The position numbers and the translations under genes were made by a program. DNA of 64,000 bases from an uncultured Bacteroidaceae bacterium (GTDB lineage: Bacteria; Bacteroidota; Bacteroidia; Bacteroidales; Bacteroidaceae): assembly GCA_905236985.1 (NCBI GenBank), contig CAJORF010000066.1, positions 1 through 64,000 of the forward strand. Reading direction: 5' to 3'. This document shows, piece by piece, positions 39,464 through 49,507 of the stretch. Below the pieces are notes generated by a model that saw nothing but the letters and a program-made list of their open reading frames with translations, searched no databases and had not been told where the DNA came from. Within the stretch, counting starts at the first letter, position 1. Each line of letters opens with the position of its first letter.

Positions 39464-39994
39464 TCACTTTTTCACTCTTATCAGGAATGGCGGTTCCTTC
39501 GCTGCTGTCAGCAGGCTGTCGCCATAACTCTTCAGGCGGTTCTCGATATTGCTTTGTCGCGTGTACATCGTCAGCTCGGCATATTGCGTGAGCGCATAGT
39601 TCTTTTTTTCCGTAAGTTCGTTGCGCAGCCGCTCGCGCTCGATGATCTCCTGTTGCGCGGCATAGCGGTTGGTGATGTAGAGTATGCCGAGGGCAACGAG
39701 CACCAGGATGAACAAGATGTTGCGCCGCAGGAAGCGGCCATTGAGATAGTCACCGCCCAGAATCTCGCGAAGCGACACCTTCGGGAAGTCGTCCGAAGGG
39801 AGCACACGCCAAACCGACCTGCGCTCTTCGGGCACGGATTCCTCGACAACAGCCAAGGGGATGTCATTGTCCTCTGGCAGCTCGGTGGCTGGTTCCTCCA
39901 CTACGCCTTCCTCGATCTCGAAAGGCACATCATCATTCAAGTCCATGTCGCGACGCTCCTCTTCGTCCACGACTGTGTCAGCTTTGCGTCTCAT
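39464..39994 (-). CDS. ftsL: FtsL-like cell division protein
   Basis: Single TM with periplasmic coiled coil, between ftsI and rsmH. Confidence 0.7.
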   Translation of the reverse strand: MRRKADTVVDEEERRDMDLNDDVPFEIEEGVVEEPATELPEDNDIPLAVVEESVPEERRSVWRVLPSDDFPKVSLREILGGDYLNGRFLRRNILFILVLVALGILYITNRYAAQQEIIERERLRNELTEKKNYALTQYAELTMYTRQSNIENRLKSYGDSLLTAAKEPPFLIRVKK

Positions 39995-40091
39995 ACTTAT
40001 ATCACTTTTACCTTTATAATATATAGCAACGAGGCCTTTCTACTCCATAATCTATCGTCTCGACGCTATTTTTTCTATTTTTCTCTATTCT

Positions 40092-41042
40092 TTACCCAAT
40101 TTTCTCAGCTATTCTGAGCTTTGCGCTGCGACTTCTGGGGTTAGCCTGCAGCTCTTCATTGTCTGGCACAATAACCTTTCCGATAGGCATCAGTGGCGAC
40201 TGCACCCTTCCGTATATGTCCTGCACCACCTCACCTTCTATGTTTCCTGCCCTCATGATGTTCTTCACGATGCGGTCCTCCAGCGAGTGATAGGCGATGA
40301 TCACGAGCCGTCCTCCAGGCCGCAGCAGTTCTACGGCTGCTGTGAGCATATCTCTTAAGGCATCCATCTCATGGTTCACTTCGATGCGCAGTGCCTGAAA
40401 GGCTCTTGCCAGATCTTTCTTCTCGCGGTCGTGTCCCAACAGCGGTGACAGCAGTGCGGCCAGTTCGCCTGTCGTACGCAGTTTCTGCCGGTTGCGAGCT
40501 TTCACGATGCTCTCAGCCAGGCGTGGTGCCTGTCGCAGTTCGCCATAGAGGCGGAAGATGTTCATCAGCTGGGGTGCGTCGTAGCTATTCACGATGTCGG
40601 TTGCTGTCAAGCGAGCCTGCTGGTTCATGCGCATATCTAACGGAGCATCTGAGCGGAAGCTGAATCCGCGGCAACTTTCGTCGAAGTGATGGCTTGAGAC
40701 TCCGAGGTCTGCGAGCAGACCGTCCAGGCCCTCTACCTCATGGTAGTGCATCCAGTTCTTCAGATAGCGGAAGTTGGAGCGCACCAACGTCCATCGCGGA
40801 CCTGTTGGCACCCGTTCGCCTGTACTATCAATGTTCTCCGCCTGTTGCTCCGCACGGGTGATGGCATCGCCATCTTGATCGAAGCTGAACAAGTGTCCCT
40901 GGGCAGATAAGCGACGCAGGATCTCACGACTGTGGCCGCCTCCTCCGAGGGTCACATCCACGTAAACTCCGCTCGGACAAATGTTTAAGCCGTCCACCGA
41001 CGGACCAAGCAGTACGGGAATGTGATATTCGTTGGGTTCCAT
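40092..41042 (-). CDS. rsmH: 16S rRNA (cytosine(1402)-N(4))-methyltransferase RsmH
   Basis: YHIPVLLGPSVDGL, DVTLGGGGHSREIL, ADLGVSSHHFDESCRGFSF. Confidence 0.95.
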   Translation of the reverse strand: MEPNEYHIPVLLGPSVDGLNICPSGVYVDVTLGGGGHSREILRRLSAQGHLFSFDQDGDAITRAEQQAENIDSTGERVPTGPRWTLVRSNFRYLKNWMHYHEVEGLDGLLADLGVSSHHFDESCRGFSFRSDAPLDMRMNQQARLTATDIVNSYDAPQLMNIFRLYGELRQAPRLAESIVKARNRQKLRTTGELAALLSPLLGHDREKKDLARAFQALRIEVNHEMDALRDMLTAAVELLRPGGRLVIIAYHSLEDRIVKNIMRAGNIEGEVVQDIYGRVQSPLMPIGKVIVPDNEELQANPRSRSAKLRIAEKIG

Positions 41043-41046
41043 GCCG

Positions 41047-41077
41047 CAAAAATACATCGTTTTTTTCATTTGTGCAA
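41047..41077 (-). promoter_or_regulatory. Predicted dcw promoter immediately upstream of rsmH
   Basis: Minus-strand TATTTTTG (41054-41047) with TTG (41077-41075), 20-nt spacer. Confidence 0.5.
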
Positions 41078-41233
41078 GTGTTCGAAGGAAAATTTTAAAA
41101 AAAGTTATAATTCATTCATTTTACCATGTCTTAACGCTTAAAGTATCACTTAAAAGTTTAACCGAACCTACAGCAGTCCCAAGTCAAAATAGACCAAAAA
41201 ATAACGCCCATCCGATTCTTTTTCTCCAAAAAA

Positions 41234-41265
41234 TTTGGCTCAAAAAAGGGGATTTACTATCTTTG
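41234..41265 (+). promoter_or_regulatory. Predicted promoter for the 41295 gene
   Basis: TTTG at 41234-41237, 20-nt spacer, TATCTTTG at 41258-41265. Confidence 0.6.
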
Positions 41266-41294
41266 TACCCAAATAGGCACAAATCGACGTGACA

Positions 41295-41684
41295 ATGTAT
41301 CGTCTCAACATCAGAAATAGAACAGCGACAGGGGTTGTCATCGCAATCATGAGCTTTTGTAATCTCGCAGCATTGGCTGTGCCCGATTTGTCGGTACAGC
41401 ATCGTGACACCCTACAGCGCCGAGCCGTTCCCCCGCGTCTGCAACCCACTCAGAATGAGGTGCCATACATCCGTCACCGCATGATGACCTCGCCACAGCC
41501 CGTGGAGATTCGCCAGCAAGGGCGCAACCTCTGTGTGACCAGTCGCTACAACCAGCTCCTACCCATCTATAGTTCCAGCGGAATCCTCTATTCCTCCTTC
41601 CGGCTTGCCAAGGGAACGAACTGGCTCAGCGGTTTGCCACGTGGAGCGTACATCATCAACAATCAGAAATACATCATCAACTGA
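41295..41684 (+). CDS. Small exported protein consisting mostly of a T9SS-like sorting tail
   Basis: Signal-like N-terminus, tail VTSRYNQLLPIYSSSGILYSSFRLAKGTNWLSGLPRGAYIINNQKYIIN. Confidence 0.6.
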   Translation: MYRLNIRNRTATGVVIAIMSFCNLAALAVPDLSVQHRDTLQRRAVPPRLQPTQNEVPYIRHRMMTSPQPVEIRQQGRNLCVTSRYNQLLPIYSSSGILYSSFRLAKGTNWLSGLPRGAYIINNQKYIIN

Positions 41685-41693
41685 TATCCCGTC

Positions 41694-42503
41694 ATGGCTT
41701 CATCACCCTGTATTGACATCGATCAGATTCTGCGTGCGCGCATGGGGAACAAGGCGCGCTTCCTTCCGCGATTCGTCACCCGATGGTTGGAGCACATCAT
41801 CCATCAGGATTACATCAACACTTACCTCGCTGAAGGGCGCGTGGGGGTGGATTTCTGCAAAGGTGTCATCGAGTATTTAGGCGTGACTGTCGATGTAGAG
41901 GGGCGTGAGAACCTACCGACGGACGGGCGACCAGCCACCTTCGTCAGCAACCATCCCCTGGGCGCCATCGACGGCGTGACGCTTGGCGCTGTCATCGGTC
42001 GTGCCTACGACGGACGTGTCAAATATCTCGTCAATGATTTCCTCCTCAACCTCGAAGGACTTGCTCCGATGTGTGTTGGCATCAACAAGGTCGGTGGACA
42101 GTCACGCAACCTGCCGAAGAAGTTTGACGAGGTCTTCCGTAGCGAGAATCACGTCATCATGTTCCCTGCTGGTCTCTGCTCGCGGCTCATCGATGGCCAG
42201 ATTCACGACCTCCCTTGGGGTAAAGCTTTCATACAGCGCAGCGTACAGAATCAGCGCGATGTCATTCCCATCCATTTCATCGGCGAAAACTCCCCTCATT
42301 TTTACCGCGTAGCCAAGTGGTGCAAACGCCTTGGTCTCAAATTCAACCTCGCCATGCTGTTCCTTCCCGATGAGATGTACCGTTCGCGTGGCCGTCACTA
42401 CACCGTGCGCTTCGGTGCCCCTATTCCCTACAAAACCTTTGATAGCAAACGCACACCCTCAGAATGGGCACAATGGGTGCAAGACGAGGTATATAAATTA
42501 TAA
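41694..42503 (+). CDS. PlsC-like acyltransferase, probable O-acyltransferase of glycine/aminolipid synthesis (GlsA-like)
   Basis: FVSNHPLGAIDG (HX4D-like), FPAGLCSR; paired with the GNAT-type N-acyltransferase. Confidence 0.75.
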   Translation: MASSPCIDIDQILRARMGNKARFLPRFVTRWLEHIIHQDYINTYLAEGRVGVDFCKGVIEYLGVTVDVEGRENLPTDGRPATFVSNHPLGAIDGVTLGAVIGRAYDGRVKYLVNDFLLNLEGLAPMCVGINKVGGQSRNLPKKFDEVFRSENHVIMFPAGLCSRLIDGQIHDLPWGKAFIQRSVQNQRDVIPIHFIGENSPHFYRVAKWCKRLGLKFNLAMLFLPDEMYRSRGRHYTVRFGAPIPYKTFDSKRTPSEWAQWVQDEVYKL

Positions 42504-42525
42504 GTTGAACTTTTGAACCAAATAT

Positions 42526-43503
42526 ATGGAAGAGATTATAGCACCCGTACCCGTTGACATCCTGATGTCAGAGCTCACAGATGAGAAACGCCTACGATTC
42601 ACCAACAAGAGCAACAACGAGATCTATATCGTCACATGGCAGGACTCACCCAATGTCCTGCGAGAGATCGGACGTCTGCGAGAGATTGCTTTCCGGGCGG
42701 CTGGTGGCGGCACGGGAAAGCCCCTCGACCTCGATGAGTTTGACACGATGGAGAATCCCTACAAGCAGCTCATCGTATGGGATCCCGAAGCCAAGGCCAT
42801 CCTCGGAGGTTATCGCTACTTATTAGGTACGGAAGCACGGTTCGACGAACATGGGCAGCCTGTTTTAGCCACATCCCACATGTTCCATTTCTCCGACCGC
42901 TTTATCTCAGATTACCTGCCTTATACCATAGAACTTGGACGCAGTTGGGTGACTCTGGAGTACCAGAGCACGCGAGCTGGCAGCAAGGCCCTTTTTGCTC
43001 TCGACAACCTGTGGGACGGCCTGGGTGCCCTCACCGTCGTCGGCCCCAACCGTCGCTATCTCTTCGGAAAGATGACGATGTACCCCAGCTACGACCGTCA
43101 GGCGCGTGATATGATACTCTTCTTCCTTCAAAAGCATTTTGGCGATCCTGACAAGTTGATTATTCCGATGAAACCGCTCGAAATCGAGGCCAATCCCAAA
43201 CAGCTGGAACAACTCTTCTGCGAGGATGATTTCAAGGCAGACTATCGCATCCTCAATCGCGAGGTGCGCAACCGTGGCTATAATATTCCACCCCTCGTCA
43301 ACGCCTACATGAATCTTTCCCCCACCATGCGTATGTTCGGCACTGCCATCAACTATGGATTCGGCGATGTCGAAGAGACTGGCATCCTCATCGCTGTGGA
43401 CGAGATACTCGATGAAAAGCGCATCCGCCACATAGACAGTTTTGCACGCGAACATCCCGAGAGTATCACCCCCACCAGTGGTGTCAATGTCGTCATCTGT
43501 TAA
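42526..43503 (+). CDS. GNAT-family acyl-ACP N-acyltransferase (OlsB/GlsB-like)
   Basis: REIGRLREIAFRAAGGGTGKPLDLDEFD and ELGRSWV motifs. Confidence 0.78.
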   Translation: MEEIIAPVPVDILMSELTDEKRLRFTNKSNNEIYIVTWQDSPNVLREIGRLREIAFRAAGGGTGKPLDLDEFDTMENPYKQLIVWDPEAKAILGGYRYLLGTEARFDEHGQPVLATSHMFHFSDRFISDYLPYTIELGRSWVTLEYQSTRAGSKALFALDNLWDGLGALTVVGPNRRYLFGKMTMYPSYDRQARDMILFFLQKHFGDPDKLIIPMKPLEIEANPKQLEQLFCEDDFKADYRILNREVRNRGYNIPPLVNAYMNLSPTMRMFGTAINYGFGDVEETGILIAVDEILDEKRIRHIDSFAREHPESITPTSGVNVVIC

Positions 43504-43544
43504 CGTCAACTTTTTCTCGGAAAACCATCATCTCACAATTGATT

Positions 43545-46052
43545 ATGAGGAACTTCCTTTTTGCTTTCGCGGCAGCCGCAATGCTGTGCTGCCCGCTTGC
43601 CGCCCAGACGGAAGAGGATTCTGAATACGATGAAGTGGTCAGGAAACGGAATCCCATCACCCTGCCCGGCAAAGGACACATCAACGTAGAGGATTTGAAG
43701 AACGTGGATCTCAACATGGATATCTCACAGCTCTCGTTGGCTGAATGCCGCATTGTTCGCAATGCCCTTGCCGCACGACAGGGTCACTGCTTCCAGAGCA
43801 AGGATCTGCGCAGTCTCTTTGGCACGACGAGCTGGTATGACTCGCTCTTCTGGGATCGTTACGCCAAAGTGGACAATAGCTTCTCGGAGCACAGCGAGGA
43901 GCATGAGGGGGAGGACATCTGGGAGGACTACCGTGCTACGTATGCCAAGCAGGCCGACAAATATGTGCCTCTGAAATACACCAAGGCAGAGCTTGACTTC
44001 GTGCAACGGTTGCGTGACCGCGAGGCAGAGTTGAGCAAAGCGAACTTCAAGGTGCCTGCCGGTCAGCGCGTCAACATCGACAACCTCATCAATCCCTGGC
44101 AGCTGCAGGATTTCCCGCAGCCCCTGCGCAAGGCGTTGGCTCGTGATGGCTTTGCGATCATCGATACGCCCCATGATCAGCTGTTCCATGTCTATGAGCA
44201 GAACGACTACACCGTGTTCCCCTGCTTCGTGACCACCGATCTCTATCTACAGCTCTTCCATTTCTATTTCGACTGCCTGCTGCGCGACATTGAAGAGGAA
44301 CGCCTCGACTCCTGCGTCCTCGTCCTCCACCAAATGATACGCGCTGACCTCGACAAAGTGGTGGAGCGGAAAGTGAATAAGCAGATGACGGAAGCTGCCG
44401 AATGGTTGCAAGCCTACACCGCCATAGCCAAGGCGTTACAACTCGAGAAGCCTGCCACCGATGCGCCAGCGCGCTATGCGGCTATCGTCCAGGACGAGGT
44501 CGGTAAATGCACGGCAGCAGAGAGCTGCCTCTCGCCCTTCCTCGGTTACACCCATGTGACGTTCCCCTACGCACTCTTCCGTCCACGCGGTCACTACAGT
44601 CGTTCCGAAAAGCTGCAACGCTATTTCCGCACCATGATGTGGCTACAGACGGCTCCCTTCTCCACAGACAGCATCAGTCAGATGCGTCGCGCTGCCCTGC
44701 TGGCCCATGTCGTAGGCAACAATCCAGCCATCACAAAGCTCTACCGCCAGATCACGGAGCCGCTGACCTTCCTGCTCGGAGCGCCTGACAATGTCGATAT
44801 CCTGCAGGTCTATGACGAGGTGAAGCGTTCGCCCCTCAGCATCGACAAGCTGCTCACCTCAGAGAGCGAGATGGTCGCTCTGGCCAAGCGCGTGAAGCAG
44901 GTGGCAGCCGGGCAGACGCGCATCATTCCCAAGGATGCCCTCTCGTCGGTCTATAAGGTCAATCTCATGCCGCAACGCTATATGCCAGATGCCGAGGTAC
45001 TACAGGAAATGGCGGACACCAAGACGAAGCCCACGACCAAGCGCAAGTCACCCAAGGCCCTCGACCTGATGGCAGCGATGGGTGTCTCCTCCGCCGAGAA
45101 GATCCTGCTTGAGGAGTTGCGCGAAGGAGAACATTGGCCACAATATACGGAACAACTTGGCAAGATGAAGGAGCGTATGCGTCAGGTCGATTGGAAGGAA
45201 ACCGTGGCCACACGCTGGATAGATGCGCTCCACGAATTACAGACCGTACCCACGTATGCACCTTATTTCATGCAGACGCATGCGTGGCAAAAGAAGAGCC
45301 TCAACTGCGCTTTGGCATCCTACGCCGAGCTCAAGCACGATGCCATCCTCTATGCCAAGCAGCCTTCCGGCGCGGAGTGCGGAGGCGGTGGCCCCCCAGA
45401 GCCAGTCATCAAGGGTTATGTAGAGCCGAGCCTCGCCTTTTGGCGCAAGGCAGTCGAGCTGAACAAGACCTACGTGGAAGTGTTGAACAAGTACGGTCTG
45501 ATGACGACGAAGGCAGAGGCTACGTCTGAAAGTATCGGTGGAATGGCGCAATTCCTGTTGGAGATCAGCGAGAAGGAGCTGGCAGGCAAGCCGCTCACGA
45601 ACAGCGAGAACGACCAGATAGAAATCATCGGTTCCAACATCGAATACATCTCGCTCACCCTTGCCAGCAGACCCGAATATTACTTAGACTCATGGGAAGA
45701 CATCATGGGTGCCGACCGCAAAGTGTCGTGCATCGCTGATGTCTATACGGCCAACGCCTTTAATGTTCCGAGTGCTGAGAAAGCCGTACTCTATGAAGCC
45801 GTGGGACCGGCCTATGAGATCTACGTAGTCGTGGAAATCGAGGGACAGCTGTGGCTCACCCGAGGTGCCGTCTTCTCCTATCGCGAGCTGGAACGTCCGG
45901 TGAGCGACCTGCGCCTCACTGACGAGGAGTGGCAGCAGCGTCTGGAAACACATCCCGACGACGGTACGCCTTCATGGATGAGACAGATCATCGTACCATT
46001 GGAGCAGAAGCCGCAGCCTAATGCTGAAGTGTTTTATAGCTCTGGTTGTTAG
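43545..46052 (+). CDS. DUF3160-domain exported protein
   Basis: Signal peptide; FVTTDLYLQLFHFYFDCLLRDIE and FNVPSAEKAVLYEAVGPAYEIYVVVE regions. Confidence 0.75.
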   Translation: MRNFLFAFAAAAMLCCPLAAQTEEDSEYDEVVRKRNPITLPGKGHINVEDLKNVDLNMDISQLSLAECRIVRNALAARQGHCFQSKDLRSLFGTTSWYDSLFWDRYAKVDNSFSEHSEEHEGEDIWEDYRATYAKQADKYVPLKYTKAELDFVQRLRDREAELSKANFKVPAGQRVNIDNLINPWQLQDFPQPLRKALARDGFAIIDTPHDQLFHVYEQNDYTVFPCFVTTDLYLQLFHFYFDCLLRDIEEERLDSCVLVLHQMIRADLDKVVERKVNKQMTEAAEWLQAYTAIAKALQLEKPATDAPARYAAIVQDEVGKCTAAESCLSPFLGYTHVTFPYALFRPRGHYSRSEKLQRYFRTMMWLQTAPFSTDSISQMRRAALLAHVVGNNPAITKLYRQITEPLTFLLGAPDNVDILQVYDEVKRSPLSIDKLLTSESEMVALAKRVKQVAAGQTRIIPKDALSSVYKVNLMPQRYMPDAEVLQEMADTKTKPTTKRKSPKALDLMAAMGVSSAEKILLEELREGEHWPQYTEQLGKMKERMRQVDWKETVATRWIDALHELQTVPTYAPYFMQTHAWQKKSLNCALASYAELKHDAILYAKQPSGAECGGGGPPEPVIKGYVEPSLAFWRKAVELNKTYVEVLNKYGLMTTKAEATSESIGGMAQFLLEISEKELAGKPLTNSENDQIEIIGSNIEYISLTLASRPEYYLDSWEDIMGADRKVSCIADVYTANAFNVPSAEKAVLYEAVGPAYEIYVVVEIEGQLWLTRGAVFSYRELERPVSDLRLTDEEWQQRLETHPDDGTPSWMRQIIVPLEQKPQPNAEVFYSSGC

Positions 46053-46902
46053 CACAACCATTACCTTCACAGGTGACATCCTCCTCGACCGAGGTGTTCG
46101 CCGACAGATTGAGGCGCGTGGCACAGAGTGCCTGTTCACTGCAGGCATCGACTCCGTGCTACGCGCCTCGGATTTTGTTGTGGGCAACCTCGAGTGCCCT
46201 GCTACGACCGTTGATGCGCCGACATACAAGCGTTTTGTCTTTCGTGCGGAACCGCAGTGGCTCGATGCCCTTCGCACGCACCATTTCACCCATCTCAATC
46301 TGGCCAACAACCACAGCGTCGATCAGGGGCGACGCGGATTAGAGGACACCCATCGCCAGGTCATGGCTCATGGGATGACTCCGCTCGGTGCTGCCGCCAC
46401 ACAACAGGAAGCCCAGCAACCCTTTCTCCTCACCGAAAGCCCCCGTCGCGTCTGGCTCATCCCTACCCTACGCCTGCCCCTTGAGAACTTCCCCTGGCTA
46501 CCCCAGAAGTGGAGCGTCAGCCAGGAGGATGAAAACCCGCTCATAGCGCGCATAGCCTCCCTGCGCGCAGCTGATTCGACAGCGGTAATCATCGTCATGC
46601 CGCACTGGGGGTGGGAACATCACGAACGCCCTGAGCCACAGCAACGCTACTTCGCCCGCCGCCTCGTGGATGCTGGAGCGGATGCCATCATCGGACATCA
46701 TCCTCACACCCTACAGACCATAGAGACCTATCGCGGTCGTCCCATCTACTATAGCATAGGAAATTTCATCTTCGACCAGCAGAAACCCATCAACACGCGA
46801 GCCTGCATCGTCAGCATCGACATCCTCAGTGACAGCATCGTCGTGCGAACTCACGACATCCAGATACGGAACTGCGCACCCATTTTAATGGGTGAAAAAT
46901 GA
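46021..46902 (+). CDS. CapA-family (poly-gamma-glutamate-type capsule) metallophosphatase-like protein
   Basis: TGDILLDRGV, NLECPAT, LANNHSVDQG, VMPHWGWEHH, DAIIGHHPHTLQ. Confidence 0.88.
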   Translation: MLKCFIALVVSTTITFTGDILLDRGVRRQIEARGTECLFTAGIDSVLRASDFVVGNLECPATTVDAPTYKRFVFRAEPQWLDALRTHHFTHLNLANNHSVDQGRRGLEDTHRQVMAHGMTPLGAAATQQEAQQPFLLTESPRRVWLIPTLRLPLENFPWLPQKWSVSQEDENPLIARIASLRAADSTAVIIVMPHWGWEHHERPEPQQRYFARRLVDAGADAIIGHHPHTLQTIETYRGRPIYYSIGNFIFDQQKPINTRACIVSIDILSDSIVVRTHDIQIRNCAPILMGEK

Positions 46903-46913
46903 AAAATGGTTGA

Positions 46914-47588
46914 TTAGAAGATGAACTCTACACCGACGATGCAACGGGGATTCGGTTTGAGGAAGTTGTTGCCCCAGACATAGATGCTCCAGTTCTTGAT
47001 GGTGTAGTAGAAACCGGCTGCAATATCGACATCCTGATCAAACCGCCACGAATGAATCGCACCTGCCATAGGTGTGATCGAATGGCCGTTGCGGAAATGG
47101 ATGGTGTAGCCGAGGTACTCGTAGTTGGAGAAAATGTGAGTACCGCCACGGTTCATGATCCACCACGTGTTGCTGCACCAGAAGAGATTTCCGTCGGGCG
47201 TGATGGCGCCGTTCAGGTAGAGTGCGCTGGTGAGGTACGAGAACTTGAAGCTGTCGCTCAGATTGAATGAGGGGGTCACCTCACCACCTACATTGAACCA
47301 CTTGCTCACCTTCCATCCACAGCGAGCGAGGAAGCCCCAATGCACACCTCCTCCCCCTTCTGTGACGGGGGTGGAGGTATAAAGGTCGGTTCCAACAGCA
47401 AAATGGTTGCCTAAGCCGTATTGGAATGTCGTGTAGGTTTCCTGCCGATTCATGCCTGGGCGAAACTTCAGCGAGGTGTAGCCATAGAGCTTACCGTCAC
47501 CTACAGTGCCAGCGAAGTAAGGTAACTGCGCTGCCACCTTCACCGTAAGCAGCATACTCATAGCAATGATTACAACACCTTTCAACAT
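46914..47588 (-). CDS. Predicted outer-membrane beta-barrel protein, last gene of the Cache operon
   Basis: Signal peptide, alternating strands, C-terminal GVEFIF; 17 bp downstream of the kinase-like gene. Confidence 0.55.
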   Translation of the reverse strand: MLKGVVIIAMSMLLTVKVAAQLPYFAGTVGDGKLYGYTSLKFRPGMNRQETYTTFQYGLGNHFAVGTDLYTSTPVTEGGGGVHWGFLARCGWKVSKWFNVGGEVTPSFNLSDSFKFSYLTSALYLNGAITPDGNLFWCSNTWWIMNRGGTHIFSNYEYLGYTIHFRNGHSITPMAGAIHSWRFDQDVDIAAGFYYTIKNWSIYVWGNNFLKPNPRCIVGVEFIF

Positions 47589-47605
47589 TTCGACCTTTCA
47601 ACTCC

Positions 47606-49507
47606 TCAATCTTTCGGCATCTCAACGATGATACGGCAGCCCTCCTTGTAGTCGGAGTCGTAGAAGAGGTTGCCATCGAGGCTGGTGACATGACGTTTGA
47701 CAAGCGGCAGTCCGAGTCCAAAACCAGGTGATTCCTCATCAAGTTGTTTGAAGGGTTGTAAGATGAGATCCTGCCATTCGGCGGGCAGTCCCTTTCCCTT
47801 ATCCTCCACGATGAAACGGACTGTTTTCTCTGTCTGTGTGACGCGCATCGCGATGTGCTTACCGTCGGAGTATTTGGCAGAGTTGTGCAGGAGCTCCGTG
47901 AGAGAGCTCATGAGATAGAAATGGTTGGTACGGATACACTGGGAATCTGGCAAGTCGCTCTCGAAATGCACATTCATGCCCTTATGGGTGCTCAGCATGA
48001 AGGCGATCGACTCCTGTGCTAACTCGTTGCAAGGTACGTCTGCGTTCCTCTGGTGCTCTGAATGCTCGGTCATTCTCGCCTCTGAGCTGTCGTAGAGCAT
48101 GAGCAGACGGCGTCTCAGGCGTGCAACATTGAGTTTCATCGTGTCGATGACGACCTCGGCTTCGTCGTGTGACAGCGTTCGTGTGCGCAGTACATCCGCC
48201 ATTCCTTCAATAATGTTCAGCGGCATACGTATCTGACGTAGCACGTGGCGTACAAAGTGTCGCTTCTCCTGGTCGGCTTGCTGAGCGCGTTGTGTAGTCT
48301 CTTCCAGTTCCTTGTTCTCCAGCTCGACTTGCTCCGCTGTGCGCTTCACCTCCTCCATGTGTGCGACGATGGACTCCTGCATATCGGCAAAGCTGTTTTG
48401 GAGCTGCGCGATGACATCCTTGCCACTGGAACGTGGGATGATCTCGTTGTAGTTGCCTTCGGCCATCTTGGTCGTGATCTCCAGCAGTTGTCTCACTGGC
48501 TGGATATTGTTCTTCACCACGCGCATCGTCAACCACCAGATGAGCAGCAATCCCAGGATGACGAGCACCGCCATGAGGTAGCCCATGTGTCGGTATTCCA
48601 TGAGCACTTCATCCTCGGGTGTAACCAGCGCAAGGCTCCAATGAGTGCCTGGGATGGGTGCGTAGCAGACATGAAATTCTTTGTTGTCTAACATCACGTG
48701 GGTGATGCCTCGGTTGCCAGCAGTCATCTCATGCCCCAGGAAAAAGATGTCATCATTCTCGATGGAATCGTTCTCCGTGAAGATGGTCTTCTTGAACAAC
48801 AGCGAGGTGTTGGGGTGTACGAGATAGCGTCCATCGCGTCCGAGCAGCATATAATAGGAACTGGGATAAGGATGGTTGTTGGCGAGGATGGTCTCAGCGA
48901 GACGCGAGAAGGAGAAATCGGCAGAGACCACACCAGCGATATGGCGTCCATTCGGACGAAGAGGTATGCAGTACGACGCTATGGCATCATTGTAGTTGAT
49001 GGTTCCAGCGTAGAAATCGCTGAAGGGATCCACCCAACTGGGTTTGCCTGTGTGGATGGCCGTCTTGTACCATGATTTCTCAAAATACTCAAAATCGGGT
49101 TCGAGTACCGTGAGTATGGTGTCACCCTCGTTGACGGAATAGACCGAGAAATAGCGTCCGTACTCTGGGAAGGCATTAGGCTCGGCACTGACGGAGCAGC
49201 TCAGCACGCTGTTGTTGAGCCTGACGATACGTCGCGAAATCACCTGCAGGGAGTCAGGGTTAAAGTTCTCTTCGATCAGCCAGACATTCGACTTGGCAGC
49301 CGTCTCAACCGATTTCATGTATCTGACCACATTCTGCACCGTGGTGTTCAGTACACTGGATGAGTGCTTCAAAATCTCCTTGTGTATCAAGCCCTTTGAT
49401 AGTTGAAAGAAGGAGTTCAGGGAGAGCACAAAGATGGGCATGGCCAACACCATCAGTATGATGGCAAGCCTGCGCGACAGACTATATCGTGGTTTATTCA
49501 TGGCCAA
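47606..49507 (-). CDS. Cache-HAMP-DHp-HATPase sensor kinase-like protein with substituted phosphoacceptor position
   Basis: dCache region, HAMP, degenerate H-box HFVRHVLRQIRMPLN, N-box ELLHNSAKYS, G1 DKGKGLP, G2 GFGLGLPLVK. Confidence 0.82.
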   Translation of the reverse strand: MAMNKPRYSLSRRLAIILMVLAMPIFVLSLNSFFQLSKGLIHKEILKHSSSVLNTTVQNVVRYMKSVETAAKSNVWLIEENFNPDSLQVISRRIVRLNNSVLSCSVSAEPNAFPEYGRYFSVYSVNEGDTILTVLEPDFEYFEKSWYKTAIHTGKPSWVDPFSDFYAGTINYNDAIASYCIPLRPNGRHIAGVVSADFSFSRLAETILANNHPYPSSYYMLLGRDGRYLVHPNTSLLFKKTIFTENDSIENDDIFFLGHEMTAGNRGITHVMLDNKEFHVCYAPIPGTHWSLALVTPEDEVLMEYRHMGYLMAVLVILGLLLIWWLTMRVVKNNIQPVRQLLEITTKMAEGNYNEIIPRSSGKDVIAQLQNSFADMQESIVAHMEEVKRTAEQVELENKELEETTQRAQQADQEKRHFVRHVLRQIRMPLNIIEGMADVLRTRTLSHDEAEVVIDTMKLNVARLRRRLLMLYDSSEARMTEHSEHQRNADVPCNELAQESIAFMLSTHKGMNVHFESDLPDSQCIRTNHFYLMSSLTELLHNSAKYSDGKHIAMRVTQTEKTVRFIVEDKGKGLPAEWQDLILQPFKQLDEESPGFGLGLPLVKRHVTSLDGNLFYDSDYKEGCRIIVEMPKD

